A stretch of 64,000 nucleotides of DNA from Anaeromyxobacter terrae (GTDB lineage: Bacteria; Myxococcota; Myxococcia; Myxococcales; Anaeromyxobacteraceae). The stretch's first letter is position 1. The number at the start of each line of letters is the position of its first letter. Below the pieces are notes generated by a model. That model saw only the letters and a list, made by a program, of their open reading frames with translations, was not told where the DNA came from and searched no databases. A program made the translations under genes and the position numbers. Positions 43,650 to 54,035 of this stretch are shown here, piece by piece. The stretch is taken from assembly GCF_022690685.1 (NCBI RefSeq), contig NZ_JALCYY010000012.1, positions 1 through 64,000 of the forward strand. Reading direction: 5' to 3'.

Positions 43650-45091
43650 CGTGCGGTCACGGCGGCGACCGGCACGGCGGGGGGCGAGAGGTCGGGGCGG
43701 GCGAGGTGGTGCTCCGTCCTCGCCTGGAAGAGGGCCGCGACCGAGAGGAGGCGCCCCTCCTCGAGCGGAGGCCCGACGAGCTGCATCGACAGGGGCAGCT
43801 TGCCCGAGAAGCCCATCGGCAGCGCCACGGCGGGGAGCCCGGCGACGTTGCCCGCGGCGCCGAGCGGGTCGGGGCTCGCGAAGAGCGCGTCGAAGCTCTC
43901 CTCCACGCGCGGCGGCGCGAACGGCAGGTTCGGGGCGAGCACGAGGTCGAAGCGGGAGAAGAAGCCCGCGAGCGCCCGCTGGATCTCGCCGCGGACGCGC
44001 ATCGCGCGCACGTAGTCGGCCGCGTTCGCCTTGGGCAGGTAGTCCTCCGGCCTCCTCGTCTTGTGCGACGCGTCGGCGAGCTCGCGCGTGCGGCCGGAGC
44101 GGATGAGCTCCTCGAACGCGGTGGCGGCCTCCGCCTCGATGAGCAGCCCGGCGAGCGGCTCGTACGGGAGGTCCGGGAGCGACGCCGGCTCGAGGAGCGC
44201 ACCCGCCCCGCGGAGCACCTCGGCGGCCGCGGCGAACGCCTCGCGAGCGCCGGGCGCGAGCTCGGGCTTGTCGGGGAACCCGAGCACCGCGACGCGCAGG
44301 CCGCGCGCCACGTCCGGGCGGACGCGCTTCACGGCCGGCGGCGACGAGATGGCGCTCGGGTCGCGCGCGTCGGGCCCGGCGATGACGTCGAGCACGAGCG
44401 CGCAGTCGCGGGCGGTCCGCGCCATCGGCCCGAGCTTGTCCATCGTGTACGAGAGCGCCATCGCGCCGTGGCGCGGCACGACCCCGTAGGTGGGGCGGAG
44501 CCCCGTCACGCCGCAGAACGCCGATGGGCAGGTGATGGAGCCCCAGGTCTCCGAGCCGATCGCGAACGCGACGAGCCCCGCCGCCACCGCCGAGCCGGCG
44601 CCTGACGACGACCCGCCCGCCCAGCGGGCCACGTCCCACGGCGTCCGGCACGGCCCGTTCAGCGCCGCCTCGCCGGTGTGGTAGCCGAGCCCGCCCGCGA
44701 GCTCGACCATGGAGAGCTTCCCGAGCAGCACCGCGCCCGCCTGGGAGAGGCGCGTGACGATCGCCGCGTCGCGGTCGGGCACGCGCCCGGCGTAGGGCGC
44801 CGCGCCGAAGGTGGTGCGGATCCCCTTCGTGTCGACGAGATCCTTGAGCCCGTACGGAACCCCGTGCAGCGGCCCGCGCCAGCGGCCGGCGGCGAGCTCC
44901 GCCTCCGCCGCCCGCGCCTCGGTGAGCGCGCGCTCCGGCGTCACGGTGACGAAGCAGCCGAGCCGCGCCGCGTGCGCGTCGATGCGCGCGAGGTACGCCT
45001 CGGCGAGCTCGACGGGAGAGAGCTCGCGCGCGCGGAGCTTCTGCGAGAGCGCCTGGACTCCGGAGAACAGGACGTCGTCGGAGACGGCCAC
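43646..45091 (-). CDS. amidase signature family hydrolase
   Basis: The 481-residue enzyme has the Ser-cisSer-Lys triad of the amidase signature family: Lys in YGLKDLVDTKG and the serines in GGSSSGAGSAVAAG, with GSETWGSITCPSAFCGV downstream. It resembles GatA-like and peptide amidases, but no gatB or gatC is adjacent, so it is probably a stand-alone amidase of unknown substrate. The GTG start at 45091 lies one base after the stop of the small Tat lipoprotein gene. The frame stays open far upstream, but that extension overlaps genes on the other strand. Confidence 0.9.
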   Translation of the reverse strand: MAVSDDVLFSGVQALSQKLRARELSPVELAEAYLARIDAHAARLGCFVTVTPERALTEARAAEAELAAGRWRGPLHGVPYGLKDLVDTKGIRTTFGAAPYAGRVPDRDAAIVTRLSQAGAVLLGKLSMVELAGGLGYHTGEAALNGPCRTPWDVARWAGGSSSGAGSAVAAGLVAFAIGSETWGSITCPSAFCGVTGLRPTYGVVPRHGAMALSYTMDKLGPMARTARDCALVLDVIAGPDARDPSAISSPPAVKRVRPDVARGLRVAVLGFPDKPELAPGAREAFAAAAEVLRGAGALLEPASLPDLPYEPLAGLLIEAEAATAFEELIRSGRTRELADASHKTRRPEDYLPKANAADYVRAMRVRGEIQRALAGFFSRFDLVLAPNLPFAPPRVEESFDALFASPDPLGAAGNVAGLPAVALPMGFSGKLPLSMQLVGPPLEEGRLLSVAALFQARTEHHLARPDLSPPAVPVAAVTAR

Positions 45092-45092
45092 G

Positions 45093-45365
45093 CTAGGCTC
45101 CCGGGCGCGCCGGCGACGCGCGGAAGACGAAGGCGGGCTCGGCGTCGAGGGCGAGCGGGAACGCGCGGAGCGGCGCGAGCGGATCGGGGCCGGCGGCCGC
45201 GACGGGAGCGGGGGGCGCATCGGGCGCGGCCGGCTCCTTGCTGGCAGGGCCGGGCGCGGAGGCGCGCGCACCCGCGCAGCCGGCGGCGAGCGCGGGGGCG
45301 AGCGCGATGACACGGAGGAAGTCGCGGCGAGGTGTCGCGGTCTCGGGCGGTCGGGCGTCGTCCAT
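45093..45365 (-). CDS. small Tat-type lipoprotein
   Basis: The 90-residue product has a twin-arginine motif (TPRRDFLRV) followed by a hydrophobic stretch and lipobox (ALAAGC), so it is probably Tat-exported and lipidated. The mature part is Pro/Ala-rich and likely unstructured. Its stop is one base before the amidase start, making an operon lipoprotein-amidase-plsC. No family was recognised. It may be a leader that was once fused to, or tethers, the amidase. Confidence 0.65.
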   Translation of the reverse strand: MDDARPPETATPRRDFLRVIALAPALAAGCAGARASAPGPASKEPAAPDAPPAPVAAAGPDPLAPLRAFPLALDAEPAFVFRASPARPGA

Positions 45366-45436
45366 GCCGCGTTCCTAGCACAGCGGCGCCCCGACCGCGC
45401 CGCCTCCAGCCGGGCCAGTGCTAACATCCGTGCCGC

Positions 45437-46816
45437 GTGCCCGAGTTCGCGCCGATCCCCCTGCCATTCCTCGGCCTCGACTCGGTGGAGACCCTCCGCC
45501 GGATGGCCGACGCGCTCCCGGAGGGGCTCTTCCTCACCGATCGCGAGGGTACGGTCACCTTCTGGAACCGGGCCGCGGAGCGGATCACGGGCTGGCCACG
45601 GAGCGAGGCCATCGGCCAGCGCTGCTCGATCCTCGCCGGGGACGCCGTGAATGGCTGCCCGTGCGGCGCGGGGCTGCTGAGCTGCGGCGTCGCGGAGCGG
45701 TCGCGCACCTCGCGCTGCTGCACGATCCGCAAGCGGGACGGGCGGCCGCAGCTCATCGTGAAGAACGCCGTCGCGCTGTACGCGGCCGACGGCCTGCCGG
45801 CAGGGACGCTCGAGACGTTCACCGACGTGACGGCGCCCGCCGCGACGGAGGTGCCCACCGAGCCCGTCGTGCTCCGCGACGCCGGAGCACCCCGCGGGGA
45901 TGATGTCTGCGGACTCGTCGGGCGTCACCCGTCGATGCGCGAGCTCCACCGGATGATCGCGCTCGTCGCCACCTCCAGCGCGCCGGTGATGCTCACCGGG
46001 GAGAGCGGCGCCGGCAAGAACCGCGTCGCCGAGGCGATCCACCGCCTCGGCGACCGCGCAGAGCGCCCGCTCGTGCGCGTGTCGTGCGCGACGCTCGACC
46101 CGGCGGCGCTCGACGCCGAGCTCTTCGGCGGCCCCGACGGCCGGCGCCGCGGCCGGCTCGAGGACGCCGCCGGCGGGACGCTCGTCCTCGACGAGGTGGG
46201 CGACGCGCCGCCCGCGGTGCAGGCGAAGCTCCTGCACGTCGTCGAGGAGCGCGCGCTCGGCCGCGCCGGCGATGCGCACCGGGTCGTGGTGGACGTGCGC
46301 CTCCTCTGCACGACCCACCGCGACCTGCGCCCTCTCGTGCAGGACGGTCGCCTGCGCGCCGATCTCTACTTCCGGCTCGCCGCCTTCCCGCTCCACGTCC
46401 CGTCGCTCCGGGAGCACGCCGACGACGTGCCGCTGCTCGCGGAGCGCTTCCTCGCGGAGCTCGGCCCGGCGGGCCGGGTCGCCCGCGGCCTGTCGCCGGA
46501 CGCGCTGCGCCTCCTCCGCGCCTACCCCTGGCCGGGCAACGTCCGCGAGCTCCGGAACGCGCTCGAGTACGCCGCGCTCCGCGCGGGGCCGGGCGAGATC
46601 CGGCCGGAGCACCTCCCGCGCGACGTGCTCGGGTTCCGCGCGGAGCGCCGGGCGAGGCCGGGCGATCCCGAGGCCGACGCGCGCCGCGCGCTCGTGGAGG
46701 CGCTCGAGCGGACGGGATGGAACCGGGCGCGGGCGGCGGAGCTGCTCGGCGTCTCGCGGGTCACCCTCTGGAAGCGGATGCGGCGGCTCGGCGTCGCCGC
46801 CCCGGGCGAGCGCTGA
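45437..46816 (+). CDS. PAS-AAA+-Fis transcriptional regulator lacking the GAFTGA loop
   Basis: The 459-residue bacterial enhancer-binding-protein-like regulator has a PAS domain (about 20-125) with six cysteines (63, 74, 76, 83, 94, 95), as in Cys-rich PAS sensors of redox or metals. The AAA+ domain follows, with Walker A GESGAGKN, Walker B GGTLVLDEVGD and the R-finger/sensor region LFF-like YFRLAAFPL...LREHADDVP, then a Fis-type helix-turn-helix (GWNRARAAELLGVSRVTLWKRM). The stretch between DAELFG and RGRLEDAAGG is shortened and lacks GAFTGA, which is needed to contact sigma-54. It may regulate sigma-70 promoters, as TyrR does. It is divergent from the Tat lipoprotein gene by 71 bp. Start is GTG 45437. 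Confidence 0.88.
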   Translation: MPEFAPIPLPFLGLDSVETLRRMADALPEGLFLTDREGTVTFWNRAAERITGWPRSEAIGQRCSILAGDAVNGCPCGAGLLSCGVAERSRTSRCCTIRKRDGRPQLIVKNAVALYAADGLPAGTLETFTDVTAPAATEVPTEPVVLRDAGAPRGDDVCGLVGRHPSMRELHRMIALVATSSAPVMLTGESGAGKNRVAEAIHRLGDRAERPLVRVSCATLDPAALDAELFGGPDGRRRGRLEDAAGGTLVLDEVGDAPPAVQAKLLHVVEERALGRAGDAHRVVVDVRLLCTTHRDLRPLVQDGRLRADLYFRLAAFPLHVPSLREHADDVPLLAERFLAELGPAGRVARGLSPDALRLLRAYPWPGNVRELRNALEYAALRAGPGEIRPEHLPRDVLGFRAERRARPGDPEADARRALVEALERTGWNRARAAELLGVSRVTLWKRMRRLGVAAPGER

Positions 46817-46847
46817 CGACGGCGGGCCTCTCGGGCAGGATCTCCCC

Positions 46848-47795
46848 GTGCCCGAGCTGCCCGACATCGAGGTGTACGTGGAGGCCGTCGCCGCGCGCGT
46901 GCAGGGGAAGCCGCTCGTCGGCGTCCGGCTGGGGAGCCCGTTCGTGCTCCGCTCCGTGGATCCGCCGCTCGAGGAGGCCCGGGGAAAGCGCGTCGACGGG
47001 GTGCGGCGCGTGGGCAAGCGCGTCGTGCTCGCGCTCGAGGGCGACCTCTTCCTCGCGATCCACCTCATGATCGCGGGCCGGCTCCACTGGCGCGAGGAGG
47101 GCGCGAAGCTCCCAGGCCGCGTCGGCCTCGCGGCGCTCGACTTCCCCGGCGGCTCGCTCGTGCTCACCGAGGCGGGCTCGAAGCGACGCGCCGCGATCCA
47201 TCTCGTGCGGGGCGCTGCGGCGCTCGCCGCGCTCGACCGCGGCGGGCTCGAGCCGCTCGGCGCCGAGCTCGGCGCCTTCCGCGCCGCGCTCACCGGCGAG
47301 AACCACACCCTGAAGCGCGCCCTCACCGACCCCCGCCTCTTCTCCGGGATCGGCAACGCCTACTCGGACGAGATCCTGCACCGCGCCCGGCTCTCGCCGG
47401 TGACCCTCACCTCGCGCCTCGACGACGAGGAGATCGCGCGGCTGCACGCGGCGACGCAGGCGGTGCTCTCCGAGTGGACGGAGCGCCTGCGCCGGGAGGC
47501 TGCGGGAGAGTTCCCCGAGGGGGTGACCGCGTTCCGGCCGGAGATGGCGGTCCACGGCCGGCACCGCCAGCCTTGCCCGGTGTGCGGGACGGCGGTCCAG
47601 CGCATCGTGCGGGCGGAGAACGAGGTGAACTACTGCCCGCGCTGCCAGACCGGCGGGCAGATCCTGTCGGATCGATCGCTCGCGCGGCTCCTCAAGGAGG
47701 ACTGGCCGCGCACGATCGAGGAGCTCGAGCGGAACCCCGCGCTCGGCGCGACGCGGCCCCCGCCGGCGGCTGCGCGGCGGGGGAAGCGGCGCTGA
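46848..47795 (+). CDS. mutM: formamidopyrimidine-DNA glycosylase family protein (Fpg/Nei)
   Basis: The 315-residue base-excision repair glycosylase/AP lyase begins PELPDIEVY after Met removal, so the catalytic Pro2 and Glu3 are intact. The helix-two-turn-helix (TLKRALTDPRLFSGIGNAYSD) and C-terminal zinc finger (CPVCG...YCPRCQTGG) are present. The C-terminus carries an extra basic tail. GTG 46848 follows AGGA and gives the exact family N-terminus. The spacing to the regulator is 31 bp on the same strand, which is probably incidental. Whether it prefers 8-oxoG (Fpg) or oxidised pyrimidines (Nei) is not settled by eye. Confidence 0.9.
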   Translation: MPELPDIEVYVEAVAARVQGKPLVGVRLGSPFVLRSVDPPLEEARGKRVDGVRRVGKRVVLALEGDLFLAIHLMIAGRLHWREEGAKLPGRVGLAALDFPGGSLVLTEAGSKRRAAIHLVRGAAALAALDRGGLEPLGAELGAFRAALTGENHTLKRALTDPRLFSGIGNAYSDEILHRARLSPVTLTSRLDDEEIARLHAATQAVLSEWTERLRREAAGEFPEGVTAFRPEMAVHGRHRQPCPVCGTAVQRIVRAENEVNYCPRCQTGGQILSDRSLARLLKEDWPRTIEELERNPALGATRPPPAAARRGKRR

Positions 47796-47850
47796 GGAGA
47801 GGGGGCCGATCGACGTAGCGGCACCGCTCAAGCCCTCGACGCCGACGGTC

Positions 47851-48046
47851 GACCCCGACCCCGACCCCGACCGCGACCGCGACCTCGACCCCGACCTCGA
47901 CCCCGACCCCGACCTCGACCTCGACCTCGACCCCGACCTCGACCCCGACCTCGACCTCGACCCCGACCTCGACCCCGACCCCGACCCCGACCCCGACCTC
48001 GACCCCGACCTCGACCCCGACCGACCTCGACCCCGACCCCGACCTC
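47851..48046. repeat. hexanucleotide tandem array (GACCYC)n
   Basis: About 32 copies of a 6-bp unit, mostly GACCCC and GACCTC with a few GACCGC, run almost without interruption; one 4-nt slip occurs near 48019. The frame is open on both strands (EVGV/GR-type repeats), but nothing supports translation. It borders inverted-repeat copy 2. With the repeat copy it fills the 937-bp gene-free stretch 47796-48732, whose last 300 bases hold nothing recognisable. Confidence 0.9.
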
Positions 48047-48059
48047 ACACGCGACCGCG

Positions 48060-48428
48060 ACCGCACCCGCGACGACCGGCGACCCGAGCCCCTCACCCAT
48101 CCCGCCCGCAGCGCGCCGCCCTCCGTGGCGGGACCTCGCGCCCGCAGGCGGGCACTGGACGCGGTAGGCACCGCCCGACCCACGGACCGCAATGCAACGC
48201 GGTCGGCCGCGCCGACCTCGCCCATGCGCAACCCCGTCCGCACGGCCCCGCGTTGCCGGCGGGGTCTGCGGACGGAACCGGTCTCAGTAAGTGAACCCCG
48301 TCCATCGTGCCCGCCGAGGACCGCGAGGTCCCGCCCTGGCGGCGCGCCACCGTGACCTCGGCCGCGGCGATGCCGGCCAGAACGACCTCGACATCGACCC
48401 CGACCTCGACGTCGACCCCGACCTCGGG
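48060..48428 (-). repeat. long inverted repeat, copy 2 (hexamer array-core-array)
   Basis: The core (about 48070-48390) is the reverse complement of 41080-41385 with few differences, for example in the TCACTTACTGAGACCGGTTCC and ACGCGGTAGGCACCGCCCG-type segments. Its distal side carries another GACCTC/GACCCC run (48386-48426). Array-core-array organisation matches copy 1, while the long array on its proximal side is expanded. Confidence 0.85.
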
Positions 48429-48732
48429 CCGCCCGATTCGTCGGTGCTCCAACGTTCCGTCCGGAGCACGCCCGCCACGCTGACCCAGCAGCGCTAGCCC
48501 GCTGGTATGATGTGCGCGCGAAACGGCGCGCTCACGGCCTCTCGGCCGCCTCCCTTTCGCTCGTCATGCCGATCGTGCCCCCTTCCGGGAATAACGATCG
48601 TGCCGCCTCACGTTCGGTTTGCGTCGGACCGCTCGCCACCTCGTCTAGTGTGCAAGCGGCTCCAAGGTGCCTCCCGGCACGCACACCAAGGCGGGCGCCC
48701 TCACGGGCCAGCCGCAACGACGAGGCGAGCAA

Positions 48733-50556
48733 GTGCCCGAGCCGACGCTGCCGTATTCCATCCGCCGGATCGTCCCCCTCTTCCTTGCCGCGTGCATCGC
48801 GGCCCCGATCCCCGCCGCCGCCGCCCAGGTCTGGACGGCGCTGGCGTCGGAGAAGGTCCGGCCCGCGACGGCGGCGCGGTCGGACTCGAGCGCGCGGATC
48901 GCCGCCGCACGGAACGAGTTCGAGGCCTTCCAGGTGGTCGTCACCGGCGCGGCGACGAACGTGCGCGCCACGGTGAGCGAGCTCACGGGCCCCGGCACGA
49001 TCGGCGGCGTTCGCCTCTACCGCGAGGCGATCATCCAGGTGCAGACCGCCTCGGCGCTCGACGGCGCGACCGGTCCCTGGCCGGACGCGCTGGTGCCCGA
49101 CGTGGACGAGCTTGCGAACGAGCGGCGGAACGCCTTCCCGTTCAGCGTGCCGGCGAGCGAGAGCCGGGCGATCTGGGTGGAGGTCTTCGTGCCGCCCGAG
49201 GCGCCGGCCGGCGACTACAGCGGCAACGTGAGCGTGGCCTGGGACGGCGGGGCCGCGACCGTGCCGGTGACGCTCACGGTCTGGCCGTTCACCCTGCCCT
49301 CCACCGCGTCGCTCAAGACCGCCTTCGGCTTCACCTACGGCGCGATCCCGAGCGGCCACGGCATCTCCGCCGCCGACGCGTTCGCCGCGCTGCGCGCGCG
49401 CTACGGTCAGCTCGCGCTCGATCACCGCATCACGCTCTCCCACGTCGACGACGGCAGCTCCGCCCTCGATCACGCCGGCACGTTCTACGGCCCCACGCTC
49501 GACGGGACGGCGCCGACGTCGCTGCGCGGCGCGCGCATGACCGCGTACGAGCTCCTCTACGACGCGAGCAGCTGGTCCAGCTACTTCGGCGGGAAGGGCT
49601 GGCTCGACCGGCTCTTCCAGTACACCTGCGACGAGCCGCCCCTCACCTGCGCCTGGACGGACATCCCCGGGCGCGCCGCCACCGCGCGCGCGGCGAACGT
49701 CCGCACGCTCGTGACGACGTCGATCCAGGAGGCCGACGCGAACGGGGTCACGAGCGACATCGACGTGATGGTGCCGGTGATCAACTACCTCGACGACAAG
49801 TCGGGCACCTTCGCCGGGAACCAGCGGTCGAAGTACGACGCGTTCCTCGCGGGCTCGCCGCGGCGTGAGCTTTGGACGTACCAGAGCTGCATGAGCCACG
49901 GCTGCGGCGGCACCGTGAACTTCGGCTCGCCGTCCTCGTCGGATCAGTACTTCACCGGATGGCCGAGCTACATGATCGACGCGTCGGCGGTGCGGAACCG
50001 CGCGCTGGAGTGGCTCTCGTTCCGCTACCGGCTCTCGGGTGAGCTCTACTGGGAGACGGCGTACGCGTTCACGCACGACGCCTGGACGAACCAGTGGGAC
50101 TTCAACGGGAACGGCGACGGGACGCTCTTCTACCCGGGCACACCCGCGAAGATCGGCGGGACGACGGACATCCCGGTCGCCTCGATCCGGCTCAAGATGA
50201 TCCGCGAGGGGATGGAGGACTACGAGTACCTGAAGCTCCTCGCCGACGCCGGCGACGAGGCGTTCGCGCGACAGGTGGCGGACGCGCTGTTCCCGAACGC
50301 CTACTCCACCGAGGTCGCGCCTGCGACGGTCATGGCCGCGCGCGAGCAGCTCGCGAAGCGGATCATCGCGCTCGGCGCGACGGCCCCCACTCCGCCGGGC
50401 GATCCTGCGCCCCTGCCGCCCTCGCCCCCGCCGCTCCAGGCGGGCGCGGCGGGTCCGATCGTGCGCGGCGGCTGCGCGGCGGGCGGCAGCTCCGGGCTCC
50501 TCGCCCTCGTCGGGCTCGTCGGCACGCTGCGGTTCCGCCGTCGGCGCGCGCGCTGA
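48733..50556 (+). CDS. secreted DUF4091-like protein with MYXO-CTERM-like tail
   Basis: The 607-residue product has a signal peptide (IVPLFLAACIAAPIPAAAA), an N-terminal beta-sandwich (ARNEFEAFQVVV, FVPPEAPAGDYSGNVSV), and a TIM-barrel-like DUF4091-type domain ending in the characteristic SIRLKMIREGMEDYEYLKLLAD segment. DUF4091 proteins are related to glycoside hydrolases and are predicted carbohydrate-active. The C-terminus has a Pro-rich linker, one Cys (GGCAAGG), a hydrophobic helix and RRRRAR, as in the MYXO-CTERM sorting signal. GTG 48733 follows a GAGG; an in-frame start at 48667 is also possible. A strong terminator follows. Confidence 0.8.
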   Translation: MPEPTLPYSIRRIVPLFLAACIAAPIPAAAAQVWTALASEKVRPATAARSDSSARIAAARNEFEAFQVVVTGAATNVRATVSELTGPGTIGGVRLYREAIIQVQTASALDGATGPWPDALVPDVDELANERRNAFPFSVPASESRAIWVEVFVPPEAPAGDYSGNVSVAWDGGAATVPVTLTVWPFTLPSTASLKTAFGFTYGAIPSGHGISAADAFAALRARYGQLALDHRITLSHVDDGSSALDHAGTFYGPTLDGTAPTSLRGARMTAYELLYDASSWSSYFGGKGWLDRLFQYTCDEPPLTCAWTDIPGRAATARAANVRTLVTTSIQEADANGVTSDIDVMVPVINYLDDKSGTFAGNQRSKYDAFLAGSPRRELWTYQSCMSHGCGGTVNFGSPSSSDQYFTGWPSYMIDASAVRNRALEWLSFRYRLSGELYWETAYAFTHDAWTNQWDFNGNGDGTLFYPGTPAKIGGTTDIPVASIRLKMIREGMEDYEYLKLLADAGDEAFARQVADALFPNAYSTEVAPATVMAAREQLAKRIIALGATAPTPPGDPAPLPPSPPPLQAGAAGPIVRGGCAAGGSSGLLALVGLVGTLRFRRRRAR

Positions 50557-50587
50557 GCTCGAGCGCCGACGATCACGGTGGGTGAAC

Positions 50588-50632
50588 GCGGGCGTGCCGG
50601 CGACCTCCGGCACGCCCGCTCGCGTTCTCCCT
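50588..50632 (+). terminator. strong hairpin after the DUF4091-like gene
   Basis: A perfect 13-bp stem (50588-50600 with 50607-50619) and a 6-nt loop are followed by a pyrimidine-rich stretch (CGCGTTCTCCCTGCC). It lies 32 bp after the stop codon. Confidence 0.65.
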
Positions 50633-50725
50633 GCCCCCCGAAAGCCGCACCGCGTCGCCCTCGCCACGTCGCGTCAAAAGTGGAGCGCTCAGGTGCGCTT
50701 GCGCTCCGGCGCCGGGGTCGTTGCC

Positions 50726-50754
50726 TTGACACTACCGGGCCATGTGCGTTGTGT
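50726..50754 (+). promoter_or_regulatory. candidate sigma-70-type promoter of maeB
   Basis: A perfect TTGACA (50726-50731) is followed 17 bp later by TTGTGT (50749-50754), a poor -10. It lies about 40 bp upstream of the maeB ATG. The -35 match is the only strong part. Confidence 0.35.
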
Positions 50755-50792
50755 TCGCCCACCACCCTTACGCATCGCGCGAAGGAAGGACC

Positions 50793-53108
<2,316 letters not shown>

Positions 53109-53396
53109 TCTCACGGGGACTGCGTCCCCGCCCCGGCGACGGCTGACCGCCGTCGTCGGGGCCCCACCCCTGCTCGGCGGGGCCCGTGAGCCGTCGCGCC
53201 CGCCTTCGCGGGGCGCGCGACGGCTCCCCGCCGGGAGGGATTGCATCCCTCCCCGTCGCTTCGCGGCGGGGCCCCTCCCTGCGGGCCCGCACGGACACGA
53301 CTGCGATTGCCTCGGGAGCCGACGTCCCGTCTACCCGCAGCCGTCCACGTCTTCGCCGTTCTCGTTCGCCCCGTCACGGGGGCGAGGCGGCATCCC
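53109..53396. other. hairpin-rich gap between maeB and the DUF302 operon
   Basis: No gene is visible. The stretch holds a run of short palindromes, including GGGGACTGCGTCCCC near 53115, GCGACGGC...GCCGTCG near 53132, GAGGGATTGCATCCCTC near 53236 and CGTCGCTTCGCGGCG near 53256. It terminates convergent transcripts and may act as a folded bidirectional terminator. Confidence 0.5.
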
Positions 53397-53492
53397 TCAG
53401 GTGGGCACCCCGGCGCGCGGCAGGATCACGCGCTGCAGGAGGATCCAGCCGGCCGCGAACGCCAGGAACGTCAGGAAGTCCCAGTTGCCCAT
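53397..53492 (-). CDS. 31-residue membrane peptide downstream of the DUF302 gene
   Basis: A short frame from ATG 53492 to TGA 53397 encodes a single hydrophobic helix (WDFLTFLAFAAGWILLQ) followed by a short basic tail (RVILPRAGVPT). It starts four bases after the DUF302 stop codon, so it would be translated by coupling. The composition (MGNWDF start, then a clean TM helix) is unlike a random GC-rich frame. It may be a small inner-membrane partner of the DUF302 protein. Expression is unproven. Confidence 0.5.
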   Translation of the reverse strand: MGNWDFLTFLAFAAGWILLQRVILPRAGVPT

Positions 53493-53496
53493 TCAG

Positions 53497-53886
53497 TCAG
53501 CCGAGCTGCGCGAGGACGCGCGAGAGCCTCTCGCGGACCTGGGCGGCGATGGGCTCGAGCTTGGGGTCCTGCGAGGCGATCGTCTGCATCGGATCGACCG
53601 CCGAGACGACCACCTTGCCGGCGTCGTCCTCCCACACCGCGACGTTGCAGGGCAGCATGACGCCGAGGCCGATCTCGTAGGTGAGCGCCTGGTGCGCGAG
53701 CTTCGGGTTGCACGCGCCGAGGATCTGGTAGCGCCGGAAGTCGACGCCGAGCTTCTCCTTCATCGTCGCCGTCACGTCGATGCGCGTGAGGACGCCGAAG
53801 CCCTCCCCCTTGAGGAGCTCGGGGAGCTTCGCGAGCACCTCGTCGTACTTGCCTGCCACCTGCCTGCGCATGCCGAGCTCAGCCAC
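53497..53886 (-). CDS. DUF302 family protein
   Basis: The 129-residue protein matches DUF302: EVLAKLPELLKGEGFGVLTRIDVTATMKEKLG, YQILGACNPKLAHQAL, and GLGVMLPCNVAVWED segments. DUF302 proteins have an alpha/beta fold with conserved Cys residues in GACNP and LPCN and are often linked to redox or heavy-metal stress, but no function is established. GTG 53886 is preceded by GGAGGAGG. The upstream in-frame extension to 53994 has no RBS. It is co-transcribed with the small peptide gene that follows. Confidence 0.88.
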   Translation of the reverse strand: MAELGMRRQVAGKYDEVLAKLPELLKGEGFGVLTRIDVTATMKEKLGVDFRRYQILGACNPKLAHQALTYEIGLGVMLPCNVAVWEDDAGKVVVSAVDPMQTIASQDPKLEPIAAQVRERLSRVLAQLG

Positions 53887-54035
53887 GTGCCACCTCCTCC
53901 GGTAACGAGTGCGCCCGTGGGAGCCTCGGCGCGCGAGACCGGTGCAGCGCCCGCCCCCGCTGGACCTCTTCGTCCGCCGGGGCTCCGCCCGCACGCCGCT
54001 CTCGGGGCGCGGCGGCGTGCCCTCGCTCGAACGCG

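Noticed and set aside
47851..48046. CRISPR array
   Set aside because: The repeat unit is 6 bp without spacers and no cas genes are nearby.
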